From positions 7,795 to 32,819 of the forward strand of contig JBBBWG010002648.1 of assembly GCA_037176905.1 (NCBI GenBank): a stretch of 25,025 nt of DNA, read 5' to 3'. Under the pieces are notes generated by a model. It had not been told where the DNA came from, searched no databases, and saw nothing but the letters and a program-made list of their open reading frames with translations. Position numbers and translations under genes: made by a program. Below are positions 11,801-22,600 of the stretch, piece by piece (positions within the stretch are counted from its first letter, which is position 1; every line of letters begins with the position of its first letter). The DNA comes from Azolla pinnata (taxonomy: Eukaryota > Streptophyta > Polypodiopsida > Salviniales > Salviniaceae).

Positions 11801-14128
11801 TTGTGTACTATCATTATCAATGAGGCCAGCTTGGAAAAGAAAACTTGTGTACTATATATTTAACGATAAGTCTAGTAGCTAGTACTCTCTCTGAGATGAA
11901 GAAAGAAAGAAAGATTATGTGAACATTTGCTTAGGCCAATATAATCGAGAATGAGAGGATTATCATACTTGAAAACAAACCCTTGCTTTTGTAAAAGCGC
12001 AGGTGGAATAACTCCGCTGAAATTGTTGTTGCTTAGATCGCTTATTGTTAGAAGTCCAAGGTTCACGAAAGAAACAAACTTGTTAGTATTTCTGGTAAAT
12101 ATTACTCACATTCTAGTGACAAATAATGTTTAGGTAGCAATTAGAATGATGTACAATTATTATCACACTAAACTAAAGACTATTAACATCTTGTTATTTA
12201 ATTATAAATAGCACAAATTATGCATAAAACTACTTGTTACCCTCTCGTCGGTTTAGTATCTACACAAAAAGTTTAGGGTTTAGGGTTTAAGGTTTATGGT
12301 TTAAAGTTTAGTCTGAAACACTAAACCCTAAACCCTAAACATCATATTAGAGCTTTTTAATAAGAATAGGAACACGTATAACTATACAAAAAGTATTCTA
12401 AAGATTTGTTAAAGAACAAATAATCATGAAATTTTAAATATCATTTGAAAGATGACCAATTATGACATTGGGAACATTATCAAGTATACAATTCAAGATG
12501 ATATTCACACTCACAAAAAGATATGTATGGCCAAGAAGATATGTAGGTTGTCATTCGTTGAAAGATTTATCCAAAAATAGTAAGATTAAAGACAAGAAGT
12601 CCATAAAACTTAAAACAAATCGAAAGATGTGTAAAGGAAATTTTATATAATAAATAAATAGGACTTCTTAATTGAAGTGAAGTTTTGAAGGGAATATATC
12701 TTACGTTCGATCCTCACCACCTTCAACATTTTTTCAATCGCGTACTTTAATCTAGTTTAGGTAGAGAGCAGGGCAAAAACTTCGAGTTGAGAAGGAAATG
12801 CCAAACTCATGCAATTTAAACCTTAATATTCGTACCTTATCTCTATCCTAAGTATTCATAACTAAACTCTAACCTCTCATATTGCAATTTTAGTCTCTCT
12901 AAACCAAACCCTAATTTGTCATGTAAAAACCTAATCTCTGAAAACAAAAACCTTAATCTCTTATATTCGAACTCGAGTATCTTAACACCAAAACCCTTAT
13001 ATGTTGTATTCTTACTTTAATATCTCAAGAACAAAACCTAAATACATCATATCGGAACTCTAACCTCTGAAAACCAAACCCAACCCTATTATATATAAAC
13101 CCTATCATTGATCTCATCTTGACCTCATGATAAATCCTATTATGATAACTCTTATTGTGCTTATATGTATTGATATTTAGAATGACAAAACTCTTGATAT
13201 CTTCTACTTCAAGACCCCCATGGTCCTACCTCGACTTCATGTATCTAGCTCGTCGCTTTCAATGATAACTCTATAATGGTAACTAAGGAAGTAGACAATG
13301 TTTTGAACTGCATAAGAGCTAATTTAGCCTTTTATGCTAGATTCTTATATAGGTTCACACAAAGGTCCTAGTTTCAAGGCACTAAAGAATAGTCTTTTCT
13401 ACATCCAATATACTTATAATGAAAAGATCTTTACTTATTAAAACTTTTAAATTTAAAATCAATCCTAATTATATATATATATAACCTTGATTTACCTAAT
13501 TTAGATAGTTAAATGGGTTGAAGTTAAGGGGAATGGATATTGATATTTTCAAATGAACATTTAGAGCGATGTTCATATTTGTTTGAGGTGTTATAGCATG
13601 ACATTGTAAAGGGTGGAGGCAAAAGTCAATGACTCCCTTAGACAAATAACCTTACAAATAGAGTGATTTAGGACAAAAATTATATTAGGGTAAAATTAAG
13701 ATTAAGATATATTTTTGTTATCAACAATGTATTAAACTATCTGAAAATCAAAGTAATAAAATAAATATATTTGAGTTCTTTTTACGAGACGTTATTTCAT
13801 GAATACAATACGGGAAAGAGGGCCCATTATACCACAACTATGTGGCTAGTCAAATTTATCTCATTATAAAAATATTATATCTGTTGCGTTAAACTTTAAA
13901 ACCATTTAAAATTAACAAGAAAAATATTTACATAAGGCCAAAAAATATAAGGTTTACAAACAACTAAATTATTTGCATTCTAGAAACGAGCAACATTCTT
14001 GTGGATAAATTAACATTCAAATAACTATTAACATTTTATAAATAAAACTATTAGAAATCTTGAGTAATATTAAATTTTTTAACAAAAAGCTATAAACAAT
14101 CTTAGTTACTTCTCTCTTATTATTGCCC

Positions 14129-14164
<36 letters not shown>

Positions 14165-17100
14165 CCAAACAATTTGTGTATTATAATTTGAGTTTTTTGT
14201 ATTTTTCTTTCTTTCTTTTTTTCTCCCATATGTGCTCATTATTTATCTTGTTTAGTTAATATGTTAAATATTAACTGTTGTACTTATAACCAATAAGGAC
14301 GTATAATTTTGTTAGTAAGATATTGCCACATGAGACATGTTTAATTCATGTCAAGAGAGATATTGATATATCATATAGTACAAAAGTTTCTTCAAAACAT
14401 TAAACGATATTGCTTACAGAGATCTCAATCTTGGTAATGATGCAAGTGATGTAGGGATTGATCCACTGAGCTTGTTGTTACTCAAATTTCTATACACCGA
14501 AATTGAATGCTAATGAATATCAAGGTTATCACAAGCAAAATAATATATAACAAAGATATAGGTTAATAAACATTGCACACACTTGTGACATGAACAACTC
14601 TCACTAAACACAATGCCAAGGAATATACTCACAACACTTCAAGGTATGCTAAGTTATTTAGATCAGGGAGGAGTCCTTGCAGGCTATTCCCATTGGCAAG
14701 TCTTTAACATGCAAAGAAAGGAAGTTAGGATCATGATGTCTTGATAGAATGTTTAAGAAAAACGCGGATCGGATCATCTTACATTGTAACAAGTTGATCG
14801 AGATTGTTGATGGTTGAGGGGAAATTGCCCACAAGGTTGTAATTGGATAACAATCTATATAGGCCAAAAGTTTAAAGATTAAGTATCCCTCAAATTATGA
14901 CTCTTAATAAACTGCAAGGACTTAGGTGAATTACACACATACATATATAAATACTTTGGAAAGTAATCAATTGAATTACCCACATAGATGTAACCCTGGT
15001 AGGAGAAGCATCGATGTTGCATTCGATCCATGGGTAGTGGTAATCCGCCGGCAGACATGGGTCTCCTTTAAAGATGCTCAAGTTGGATAGCGTTGCCGTA
15101 ACACCTCGTATGGCCGATGCTATGTTTGCGAACGAGTCCATAATGTAGAACATTCGCATTATTTTATATGTATACTAGATCATAATTAGGTAATTTAGGG
15201 ATATTATAGATTCAATGCAGCAAAATAATATAGGGCATTATTATACCATCATTGGATGAGGAGGGGGAAACCATAGGGTTGTCGAACACTTGCATGACCT
15301 CGAGCGCTGCAAGGAATGGGAGATATGTGGATGACGCAGCAGGCGTGAGTGCGATAGCCAAGTAGTCAATGTAAGGGCCAAAGGCCGTCTCCGTGTAATA
15401 TTCAAAGAGCGTGTTAAGGTTCCCTCTGGTGTCATTGAATATATCGACGTTCAAGGCTGTTGTCCTTCCATTGTATTGAAGATCGAACACACGATCTCCA
15501 GTCTTGACTCGAGAATCAAACTCGACAAAGAAGAGGTTGATGAAGTACTTGTGGCTTCCAGGCAAACTGAAGTTGTAGAGGAGCCCTGCCTTTGTGGTGG
15601 CCACGGTGTTGGATTGCATCACCTTCATCGGTACCGAGCTCCCCATAAGGATTGTGCTTGTGGTCACGTTCGCCACCTCGTCGACCTTCGCACCTAGTGT
15701 GAGCCAGAACCGATCCATGCTGTCGTCCGGGAACCTGCTCTCCTACATTTCCCATGCATCGTTGCACATCTAAATGTTATGAGACATATTTAGCTGCCAT
15801 GGTTGGGCTAATTTGATTGCTTATTATAACAGCGTAAGATAAATATACTCATAGGTCGTGTTGGTCTAAGCAGATGTTAATATATCTTTCTTTCCTTTCT
15901 TCCTCAATAATAGGGGCAAACTCATTTTAACAAGCATGCATATGTGGTGCTTTATATTAATTATACAAATATAAAAGGTGACAGCTAGTTTATGCGACAT
16001 GGAGATACTTTGAGGAACGAGACTAAGACCTCTATATATAGTTAGATCTTGAACTTATAAGGGTATAAGACAAAAATAATTTTGTGGGGGGGGGTGGTAT
16101 GAGACACAAATGGTATTTTGTATGTTTTCTTGCACGTTCAATTTGTAAATCGGTGACACAGTTAAAAAATCCAATTTGTTCTCTCAAAACATCTCCTATA
16201 TTGTTACTTTCATCATTAGGAAAATCCTATTGTCGAATTATATCAAAATTGACAAGGCGGGCAGGCTGTTCAGAACTTACTACCAAACAGTAGGCCAGAA
16301 AACGTATTAAAATAATTAAATAATGAGAATAGAGGGACCCGATCCACTACAACCACCCCTAAGCTATGTAGTAGACATAGTCGACCTTCCACCGACGTCT
16401 CATATTTCAGATATAAGGTGAACTAGTACCTTAGAGAGATGTCAACATGTTTATCATGAGAGCCTTAACGCCAACCCATGAGTGTCTTTGACTTGAACTT
16501 TATAGTATATTAAATTCGTGTCCTTTATGGGGGTTTGTTACCGACGTAGCATGACTCGAGTTTTCTTCGATGATTTAGATAGAGATTTCACCACCTACCA
16601 TGAGTATGGGAGTAACTAGCCCCCCACATTTATACATCCCCCTATAAAGCCTTAAAATGGAGAAATACCTTTCCTAAAAGGCATGCACTCTATCTTATAG
16701 TTATCTAGCTACATAATAGGGGTGCATGTGCAACCTATCTTTTTTTCTATCTAATTAGATTGAACACTTTATTTATAACTTTGTAAATCCATTCAATTCC
16801 TTTAGGCAATGCAAATTAAAATGGTTTTGCGCAGTCTTCGTTATATGTACATAACACTAGTAATAAGGTGATTCTAGTTACACTTTAACAAACATGAAGC
16901 TTTACTTGGATTAATTTTGTTAAAGTCAATGAGGACCTGATGATAGGCGAGATGCCTGCAGGGGCACCCACGTCATAGCGGAAGGGGCCGCGGAGCGCGC
17001 TGTTGGAGTCATCAAGGACCTTGATGGCCAGAAGCGAATCGGGGAGTGGGCGGAGCTCGAGGGAGTTGAGGAACGGGGCGTCGCTCGAGCGCGCCGACAA

Positions 17101-17658
17101 GCAGACCGACACAGACGAGCCGAGGGCCTTGACATAGTACTCCTCGAAGAGCGCCGAAGTCATCGGAAGGCTGATGTTGAGCTGCGGCCCTGCGTAGCTG
17201 TCGATGATGACACGGAAGCTGGTGAGCCCTGGGGCTCGCGTCGGCGTCGACGTGAGCAGAGTTCCGCACCAGAAGGAGATGCGGATGAGGTAGTAGCTCC
17301 CAGCGCTCGCTGGGAGCGGGTAGCAGAACTTGCTAGGTTTAGGGTTAGGGTTTCCCGATGAGCTGTTGAAGTAGCGGAACGACTGGTACTGCTTCTGGTC
17401 GGCGAGCTCGGACGAGATGGGACCCACCGCGTATGTCGTCGTCCGTTGCGCGAGCTCCGGCCATATCAAGCTGTCGGGCGTCCACACGATCCCAGTTGCC
17501 GCGTCCGTGTAGTTCTGCGTCGCCGCCGATCCCACGTCGATGCTCAAGAACCCCGCCGATTGTGCCCACACCCCCGCCATCATCGTCATCATCATCACCA
17601 TCACCATCATCACCATCTTCGCCTTCACTGTCAATGTCATCATTGCCTCCGCCACCAC
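8818..17658 (-). CDS. Gene B: complete malectin-like LRR receptor-like serine/threonine kinase (14 exons)
   Basis: Predicted plasma-membrane receptor kinase with an extracellular sensor and a cytosolic kinase. Exons: 17658-16937, 15734-15247, 15119-14984, 14854-14783, 14701-14633, 14489-14418, 12040-11969, 11660-11419, 11212-10995, 10774-10651, 10562-10497, 9769-9580, 9435-9306, 9081-8818. They total 2865 nt (954 residues plus stop) with every junction in phase. Domains: signal peptide about 1-33; malectin-like halves about 35-240 and 241-403; GDPC (FKGDPCLP) near 420; four LRRs about 449-543; transmembrane helix about 572-598; kinase about 655-935. Kinase motifs: glycine loop [15 protein letters not shown] with Lys681, [10 protein letters not shown] with Asp777, SDFG with Asp795, GYLDPEY. 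The Arg before the catalytic Asp makes it an RD kinase, and all key residues are present, so it is probably active. Two acceptors are AAG rather than CAG (exons 5 and 7). Intron 6 (2.4 kb) and intron 11 (with an inserted element) are far longer than in gene C. Start: ATGs at 17658, 17643 and 17640 are all possible; 17640 aligns with gene A. Confidence 0.92.
9536..9570. repeat. Interstitial telomeric repeat (5 heptamers) in gene B intron 12
   Basis: Five successive heptamers on the plus strand: AAACCCT, AAACCCT, AAACCCT, AAACCTT, AAACCCT. On gene B's strand these read as TTTAGGG units starting 9 nt after the GTAAGT donor of exon 12. Gene C's intron 12 has none. Confidence 0.92.
9835..10271. 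mobile_element. Non-autonomous inverted-repeat element (MITE-like) in intron 11 of gene B
   Basis: The ends form long imperfect terminal inverted repeats of about 87 bp (roughly 9835-9921 and 10185-10271). The core AACGCCTAACAAAATT at 9856 recurs exactly as its reverse complement AATTTTGTTAGGCGTT near 10240, and the match continues inward through AAAAATTACAAATT. The ~437-bp element is AT-rich with no reading frame. Gene C's homologous intron is 261 bp while gene B's is 727 bp, so the element accounts for nearly all of the difference. The flanks are AT-rich (TATATA left, TATACA right), so I cannot fix the target-site duplication (TA or TATA) or assign a superfamily. Confidence 0.85.
12271..12340. 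repeat. Inverted interstitial telomeric repeat (hairpin-capable) in gene B intron 6
   Basis: Perfect 19-bp inverted arms: GTTTAGGGTTTAGGGTTTA at 12271-12289 and TAAACCCTAAACCCTAAAC at 12322-12340. They are separated by 32 bp made of degenerate TTTAGGG-like heptamers (TTTAAGG, TTTATGG, TTTAAAG). Confidence 0.92.
14131..14164. repeat. AT dinucleotide microsatellite
   Basis: About 16 uninterrupted TA units in gene B intron 6. Confidence 0.9.
15735..16936 (-). other. Gene B intron 1, splitting the malectin-like domain
   Basis: A 1202-bp counterpart of gene A intron 1, with the same phase and position. It is longer mainly because of a ~75-bp stretch at about 16540-16615 that A lacks. No gene is seen inside it. 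Confidence 0.85.
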
Positions 17659-17950
17659 TATCTGATCGACCAGTGGGTAGCCCTAGCAACTACTGCTATC
17701 TGCTATCTACTATCTGTTATTTGCCGTCTATTGTCGGCTATCTGCTATCGATCCCTCAGGGAAGGGGGGAGATGGGTAGATTTGACGAAGCTCAAAAAGC
17801 CGGTTATCACTGATCGTCCGAGTATATTTTGTTTTGATTTCCCCTTCTTTACTCATTAACGATGTTTATATTATTCTTTGTCGAGGAGGTTGGCACAGAT
17901 CAGCCCGAGGTTGAAGGGTTGGCGAGTACGACGCAGCGGAAAGTCAATGC
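17659..17950 (-). promoter_or_regulatory. Gene B 5' leader and proximal promoter (candidate)
   Basis: Degenerate CTATCTG/CTATCTA repeats fill about 17690-17752. A TATA-like motif on the minus strand (AATATAAAC, 17875-17867) lies about 210 nt before the ATG, and a W-box-like TTGACT lies at 17947-17942. The duplicated 3' flank begins directly upstream, so gene B's unique promoter is short. Assigned from position and short motifs only. Confidence 0.35.
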
Positions 17951-18220
17951 CACGACTTCTCTTACTTTGTCTCTGTGTTAAGGTTAGACAAAATCTAGAT
18001 GCCAAATTCCTTTTTGAAAAAGTCAATTCCCTGACTCTGGGCTTTCCTTTTGAGTTGCATTGACTTTTGCTGTTTTGCGGGTTTAGGGGCGCAGGGGGAT
18101 TGTTTGGTTTGCTGTCTTTTTCATCGTTGCATATATATAATATGTGTTGAATGCTTCTTCGATGACTTTAGAATCTAAAAAATGAATTAGGTTAGGAATA
18201 CAAAATTGGTGGATTATTTG

Positions 18221-18472
18221 GAGCCAAAATGTACATCTATGTCACTAGATCATACAAGTACAGACATTGAATCTCAGGGAAGAATGAAACAAGGGTCTGA
18301 TTAGGAGCCAAAATGTACACTGACGTCGCTAGATCATACAAGTACAGACATTGAATCTCAGGGAAGAATGAAACAAGGGTTTGATTAGGAGCCAAAATGT
18401 ACATCGACGTCGCTAGATTATACAAGTACAGACATTGAATCTCAGGGAAGAATGAAACTAGGGTCTAATTAG
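18221..18472. repeat. Three tandem copies of an 84-bp unit
   Basis: Units start at 18221, 18305 and 18389 (GAGCCAAAATGTACA) and each contains CATACAAGTACAGACATTGA and AGGGAAGAATGAAAC. Gene B's 3' flank has a single copy at about 8077-8160. Copies 2 and 3 are closer to each other than to copy 1, indicating recent local expansion. Confidence 0.93.
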
Positions 18473-18784
18473 GAAAATTGATAAGATTGTCGAAGTGAAC
18501 TTCCATGGGAAACAAGGGTCCATCCATATGTTGCCCTCACCAGGAGCTGAAAATTACACGAATGGGAATGAGTGATCATACTGGCCTCACTAGGATGAAG
18601 ATTTGGAGCCACAGAGCTTCTGATACGAGGCGAGGATTCTCATCTCTTGATTCACTCTGGTATTTTTTTATCCTTTTGATCATGAAACGGGTCGAAACTC
18701 AAGTCAACAACGTGTTCGTTGTTTTCTTACGCGGACAGCTGATCGATTGCTATGGATCGATCGCCCGACCGATCACGCATCGAT

Positions 18785-18846
18785 AGCAGTTTGATTGTTA
18801 TGGATCGATAGCAGATCGATTGTTATGGATCAATACCAAATCGATT
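18785..18846. repeat. 25-bp-period minisatellite, second locus
   Basis: AGCAGTTTGATTG, AGCAGATCGATTG and a changed ACCAAATCGATTG follow at about 25-bp spacing. This is the counterpart of 8471-8533. Confidence 0.75.
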
Positions 18847-19142
18847 GGTGCAGATCAATTAGTTGAGGAGAGAGATAGATAAATAGATCGAGAGAGAGAT
18901 AGAGCAAGAGAGAGAGAGACTTGGTACAATATACTCTGTATATTACACAAGTGGACAACAAACTTAGTCATATAGACCGATAATTTACAAAGCAAATTTC
19001 TTCGAATGATTTACAGGGAACTTCCTAGCAAGGCAAGCTACATGCGGTGGCAAACATCTTGTTGATAAATATCGAGTATGACCAGGAATGTCCTAGTATT
19101 ATTAGACGTCGAGAGATTACATTATCAAGGTTCCGAATCGGT

Positions 19143-19394
19143 TCATCGAGCTTGGACGTCAGTTGCAGAGATGTGGAAATCTCTTGTGACCGCAGCAGAA
19201 GCTCCATGGAAGGGATCGGATTCTATTCTCAATGCCTCTTTGAGCTCATCGCAAAAATCGATCATCGTCGGCCGCGGGCTCCCATCGTATTGAACACAGC
19301 CCACGCCAATCTCCGCCACTTTCTACATCGATGATTCATTATAGTCCCTTCCGAGTTGTTTGTCGATCACACCTTGCTCATAGCGGGGCATCAC
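19143..19394 (-). pseudogene. Relic terminal kinase exon of a lost fourth receptor-kinase gene
   Basis: This stretch matches the last exon of gene B (9081-8818) closely, including the acceptor (TTGCAG before GTG ATG CCC) and about 67 bp of preceding intron, up to about 19461. It codes for the kinase C-lobe end ([33 protein letters not shown]) and keeps the normal stop at 19143-19145. Two lesions are visible. The Trp codon after NESSM is TAG (19323-19325), and 12 bp are missing in frame between ATCGAC and GTCGAC repeats, removing four residues before the KxLGRDY stretch. No other kinase exon of this copy precedes it: the next sequence is gene C's own 3' flank and then gene C's own intact terminal exon (19947-19681). 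It could in principle serve as an alternative last exon of gene C, but the nonsense codon argues against that. Confidence 0.85.
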
Positions 19395-19680
19395 CTGCAA
19401 TGTACAAGCATCCGAAACCCATGGATTCGTGTTTGAACATGCGCGAATGCTTGCAAGTTTAATTCTTACCTTCTATAGAAGACAATCTGAGTTCCTTGTT
19501 GCCGGACAAACCGCAAAGAATATCTGTCGTTTTACAAGGATAGTTGGGATGCAAGAATAGTTTTAAGAGCCTTTTCGGGGCAAGTTGTATACAGGTTTTG
19601 GATTATTATTTGTGGTAACAGACAGGTGTTGATAAGCTAGATGATTGATCGGGTGCACGTGACGACGATCGGAACCCAGT

Positions 19681-22600
19681 TCAGCGGACTTGGACATGGG
19701 TTGTGGAGATCATGTCAAACTCTCCGGTCACCGATGGCGAAACTCCGTGCAACGGATCCGATTCCAATCTCAGTGCTTCTTTGAGCTGATCAGCGACTTC
19801 GATCATCGTAGGCCGCGAGCTCCCTTCATACTGGATGCAGGCCATGGCCACTTCTGCCACCATCCACACAGACGATACATTGTAGTTGTCACCGAGCCTT
19901 CTGTCGAGCACCCTTCCTATCGCACCTTGATCATAGTGTGGCTTCACCTGCATCGATGCCCCAGTGCTCACAGATTATCGATTCTGGCTTGTGGGAAAAC
20001 AACAGAGAGCGTGATTGAAGTATTGCGAGTTTGCTTACCCATTGCGATATGTGAATGTCGTTGCCGGCGCTTTGTATCAGAGGAGGCTTGCCGCACATGG
20101 CTTCGAAAAGAACCACCCCGAAGCTATACACATCAACCTTCTCCGTCAGTCGTAGCGTGGTCATGTACCTGCACGAAAACAATCCATCAGTCTTGTCAAG
20201 CATTCTGCAAAGCGAAACAGATCTCTCCGCCGTCGTAGAATTCTAGGCTGTATAGTTCAAGACATGTGTGTTAGGATTGAATCACCGGGGTTTTGAATTG
20301 AGAGATGGTAAATGTGCCCAAAACATCAGGACACCACGTGACAAATATAATATAATCGATCGATGCGCGTTAAGTAAGATCGATTATATGCCATGTAGTT
20401 ATCTTGCTTCGAGACAGCAGGAGTGTGTGTATATGCGTGTCAGATGCAAGACAATATACATAGAGCTATCCATAATGGATGTACTTTTCTTTAAGCCCTA
20501 GGATAACTGGTTTCCCACTTATAACAGCTTAATTCATCAGATTTATGGTTATAACAAAGAAGAAGCCAGAAAAGCATTAAACATTGTCTGGGAAATCAGA
20601 CTTACTCGGGGTCGAGGTAGCCTGGGCTGCCACCCAGCTTCATCGTGGAGAAGTCACCTGCGGCCTCGCGCGACTGACGCCGCGAGATGCCGAAATCTGA
20701 CACCTTTCCTTCCAGCTTCGCACTGATCAAGATGTTACTGCTCTTCACATCCCTATGGATGATCAAAGAGTTGCACCCCATGTGTAAATACGTGAGCCCT
20801 GGAGACAATATTCGATATCGTTGCAAGAGACTCAGAACCATGTAATAAAAACAACACTGGCAGAATGCGGTGGTGATTTGCTTTGGTGAGACAATCTTTG
20901 TCTCTACTTTTGTAATATTTGTACTTTCATTTTATAACTAATGATAGGAATTCATATTTGGACATAGAAGCACAGTTTCGATCGACAAGGGCACTGGTCT
21001 ATCATGAATCTATGAACATTATGCCGTGATGTTGGTCTGGTGCAAGTAATCAAGCTAACCTTGTGCGGCATCATGCAGGATTTGGAGCCTTTGCCTCCAG
21101 CTCAAGGTTGTTGCCCTCTTCCTATCTGCTTCGATACAAATTCAGATGCGAAATAAGATCCACGAGTTTGCGCCTACAGTTAGGAGGAGATCAGATGCAA
21201 TATAATCTGATCACCAATGGCTTACCGAAGAGATAATCGCAAAGCGATCCCCCTGGCATGAACTCATAGACTAGCATGAGGTCATTCTCGATACTGTAGC
21301 CCACGAGTTCCACAAGGTTCTTATGACGCACCCGAGACAGAAGGGCAACCTGGGAATCACCAAGGCAAGAGGGGAAGAAAGAAATAAATGAGAAAAAAAA
21401 CAGCATTAATGTCTAATAGTAATGTTTGTGTATCCCACTCATCTAGAATTATAAGAGAACTACTTTGATGAAAATTTCAAATACGATCATTGAATTAATT
21501 AAGTTGGTTCTACTCGAGAATTTTTAGCCTCCTAGATAGATATTTTCATCCCTCACTCATTTCCATAATGGGCTCAATACGGAGGGTTGAACAATCGGGA
21601 GCTTTCGAAATCAATCGGAGGAAATCGGCGATTTGTGGAGCTTCTAATTGCAATTGGATGCGTGTTATATGCATCATGGTAATGTTTCTTCTGGAGGAGA
21701 GTTTGTTTGCCAGATAGAACACTAGTAAATGTTTTTTCACATGTTTCGCAAAGGAGGATAAAAAAAAATCTTGTGGGGAAGTTTGTATGTCTAATGGCAA
21801 TACAAATCTTATATCTAATGAACGGATATTTCATCAAGGAATGATAATGTTTTTTTTGTGGAGGAAAGTTTGTTTTGGCCAGAATATTATAACTTTTAGA
21901 TGTTTCACCAAAAGGAGGATAAGAAAATCTTGTTTGAAAATTATGCCTCATGGCACATCAAGACTCTGTAAAATCTTACAACTAATGAAAGGATATTTTT
22001 TCGAGGGAAGAAGCACAACACCTCATTGAGGAATTCCTGGGGCCCTTGTTGCGACGCGTCCGACAGCATTTTGATGGCAACAACTTTGCCGTTGGCGAGA
22101 ATGCCCTTGTACACGGTGCCAAAACCACCTCTGCCGATGACGTTCGAGAAGTTCGCGGTCGCATGAACAATCTCCGCGGAGCTGAAGCGTTGCACCACGT
22201 TCGCGGCCTCGAATAGCTTGGATTGGCTAATAGCTAAATCAATAATATCCAAAACCAACACACAATCAATACACAACGGTTTTGTCAGGAAAAAGCCAGA
22301 TACGACAAACAGGTCGATCGACAGACTCTATGAGCCACTTTATACCGTTGTTATCTTGGTATCCCACTTGAGAAGATGCCGCAGCGTTGATCTTTTCAGG
22401 GCTCTGTTGCAGGCCATTCTGACGACAGCGCCTCCGATGCGGCGAACAAAAGAACGCAACTGTGATTGCAACCGATACGACGAGAACCACCGCAACACTT
22501 ACAACGATCCCGATTATCAAGGCTGTCTGGCTCTTCTTCCTTGGCGATCCTGGTGCCGCAGCCTGCGAGCAACTCGCGTTGGCGCCCGAGCACAGGAACC

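Larger units (their letters stand above)
12041..14417 (-). other. Gene B intron 6 (2.4 kb, repeat-rich)
   Basis: This intron lies between the third and fourth LRR exons. It aligns with gene A's intron 6 in pieces: 12470-12600 with A 125-250, 12640-13000 with A 1955-2330, and 14280-14417 with A 2336-2444. About 13000-14280 has no counterpart in A. The middle is rich in AAACCCTAAT-like fragments that look like decayed telomeric sequence. Gene C's equivalent intron is 228 bp. No coding exon is visible inside it. Confidence 0.8.
17965..19461. repeat. Duplicated 3'-end segment, copy 2 (relic exon plus 3' flank)
   Basis: This is the counterpart of 7825-9150. It is longer mainly because one 84-bp unit is present three times (18221-18472) instead of once. 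Homology stops at about 19461, inside the former intron before the relic exon, which marks the deletion or recombination breakpoint. To the right, 19462-19680 is unique sequence and probably the real 3' UTR of gene C. Confidence 0.85.

Noticed and set aside
9536..12340. Reading the telomeric heptamers as a chromosome end.
   Set aside because: They are short (35 and 70 bp), lie inside introns, and have intact genes on both sides.
17433..17859. Plus-strand frames with a long histidine or serine/proline run.
   Set aside because: They are antisense to gene B exon 1; the His run is the reverse of the ATG/GTG signal-peptide repeat.
18237..18425. A minus-strand frame with an internal protein repeat.
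   Set aside because: It is created by the 84-bp tandem repeat, whose period is a multiple of three; the single-copy counterpart is not coding.
19690..20238. A 182-codon plus-strand frame.
   Set aside because: It is antisense to gene C kinase exons 19947-19681 and 20168-20039 with their intron, and has no recognisable domain.
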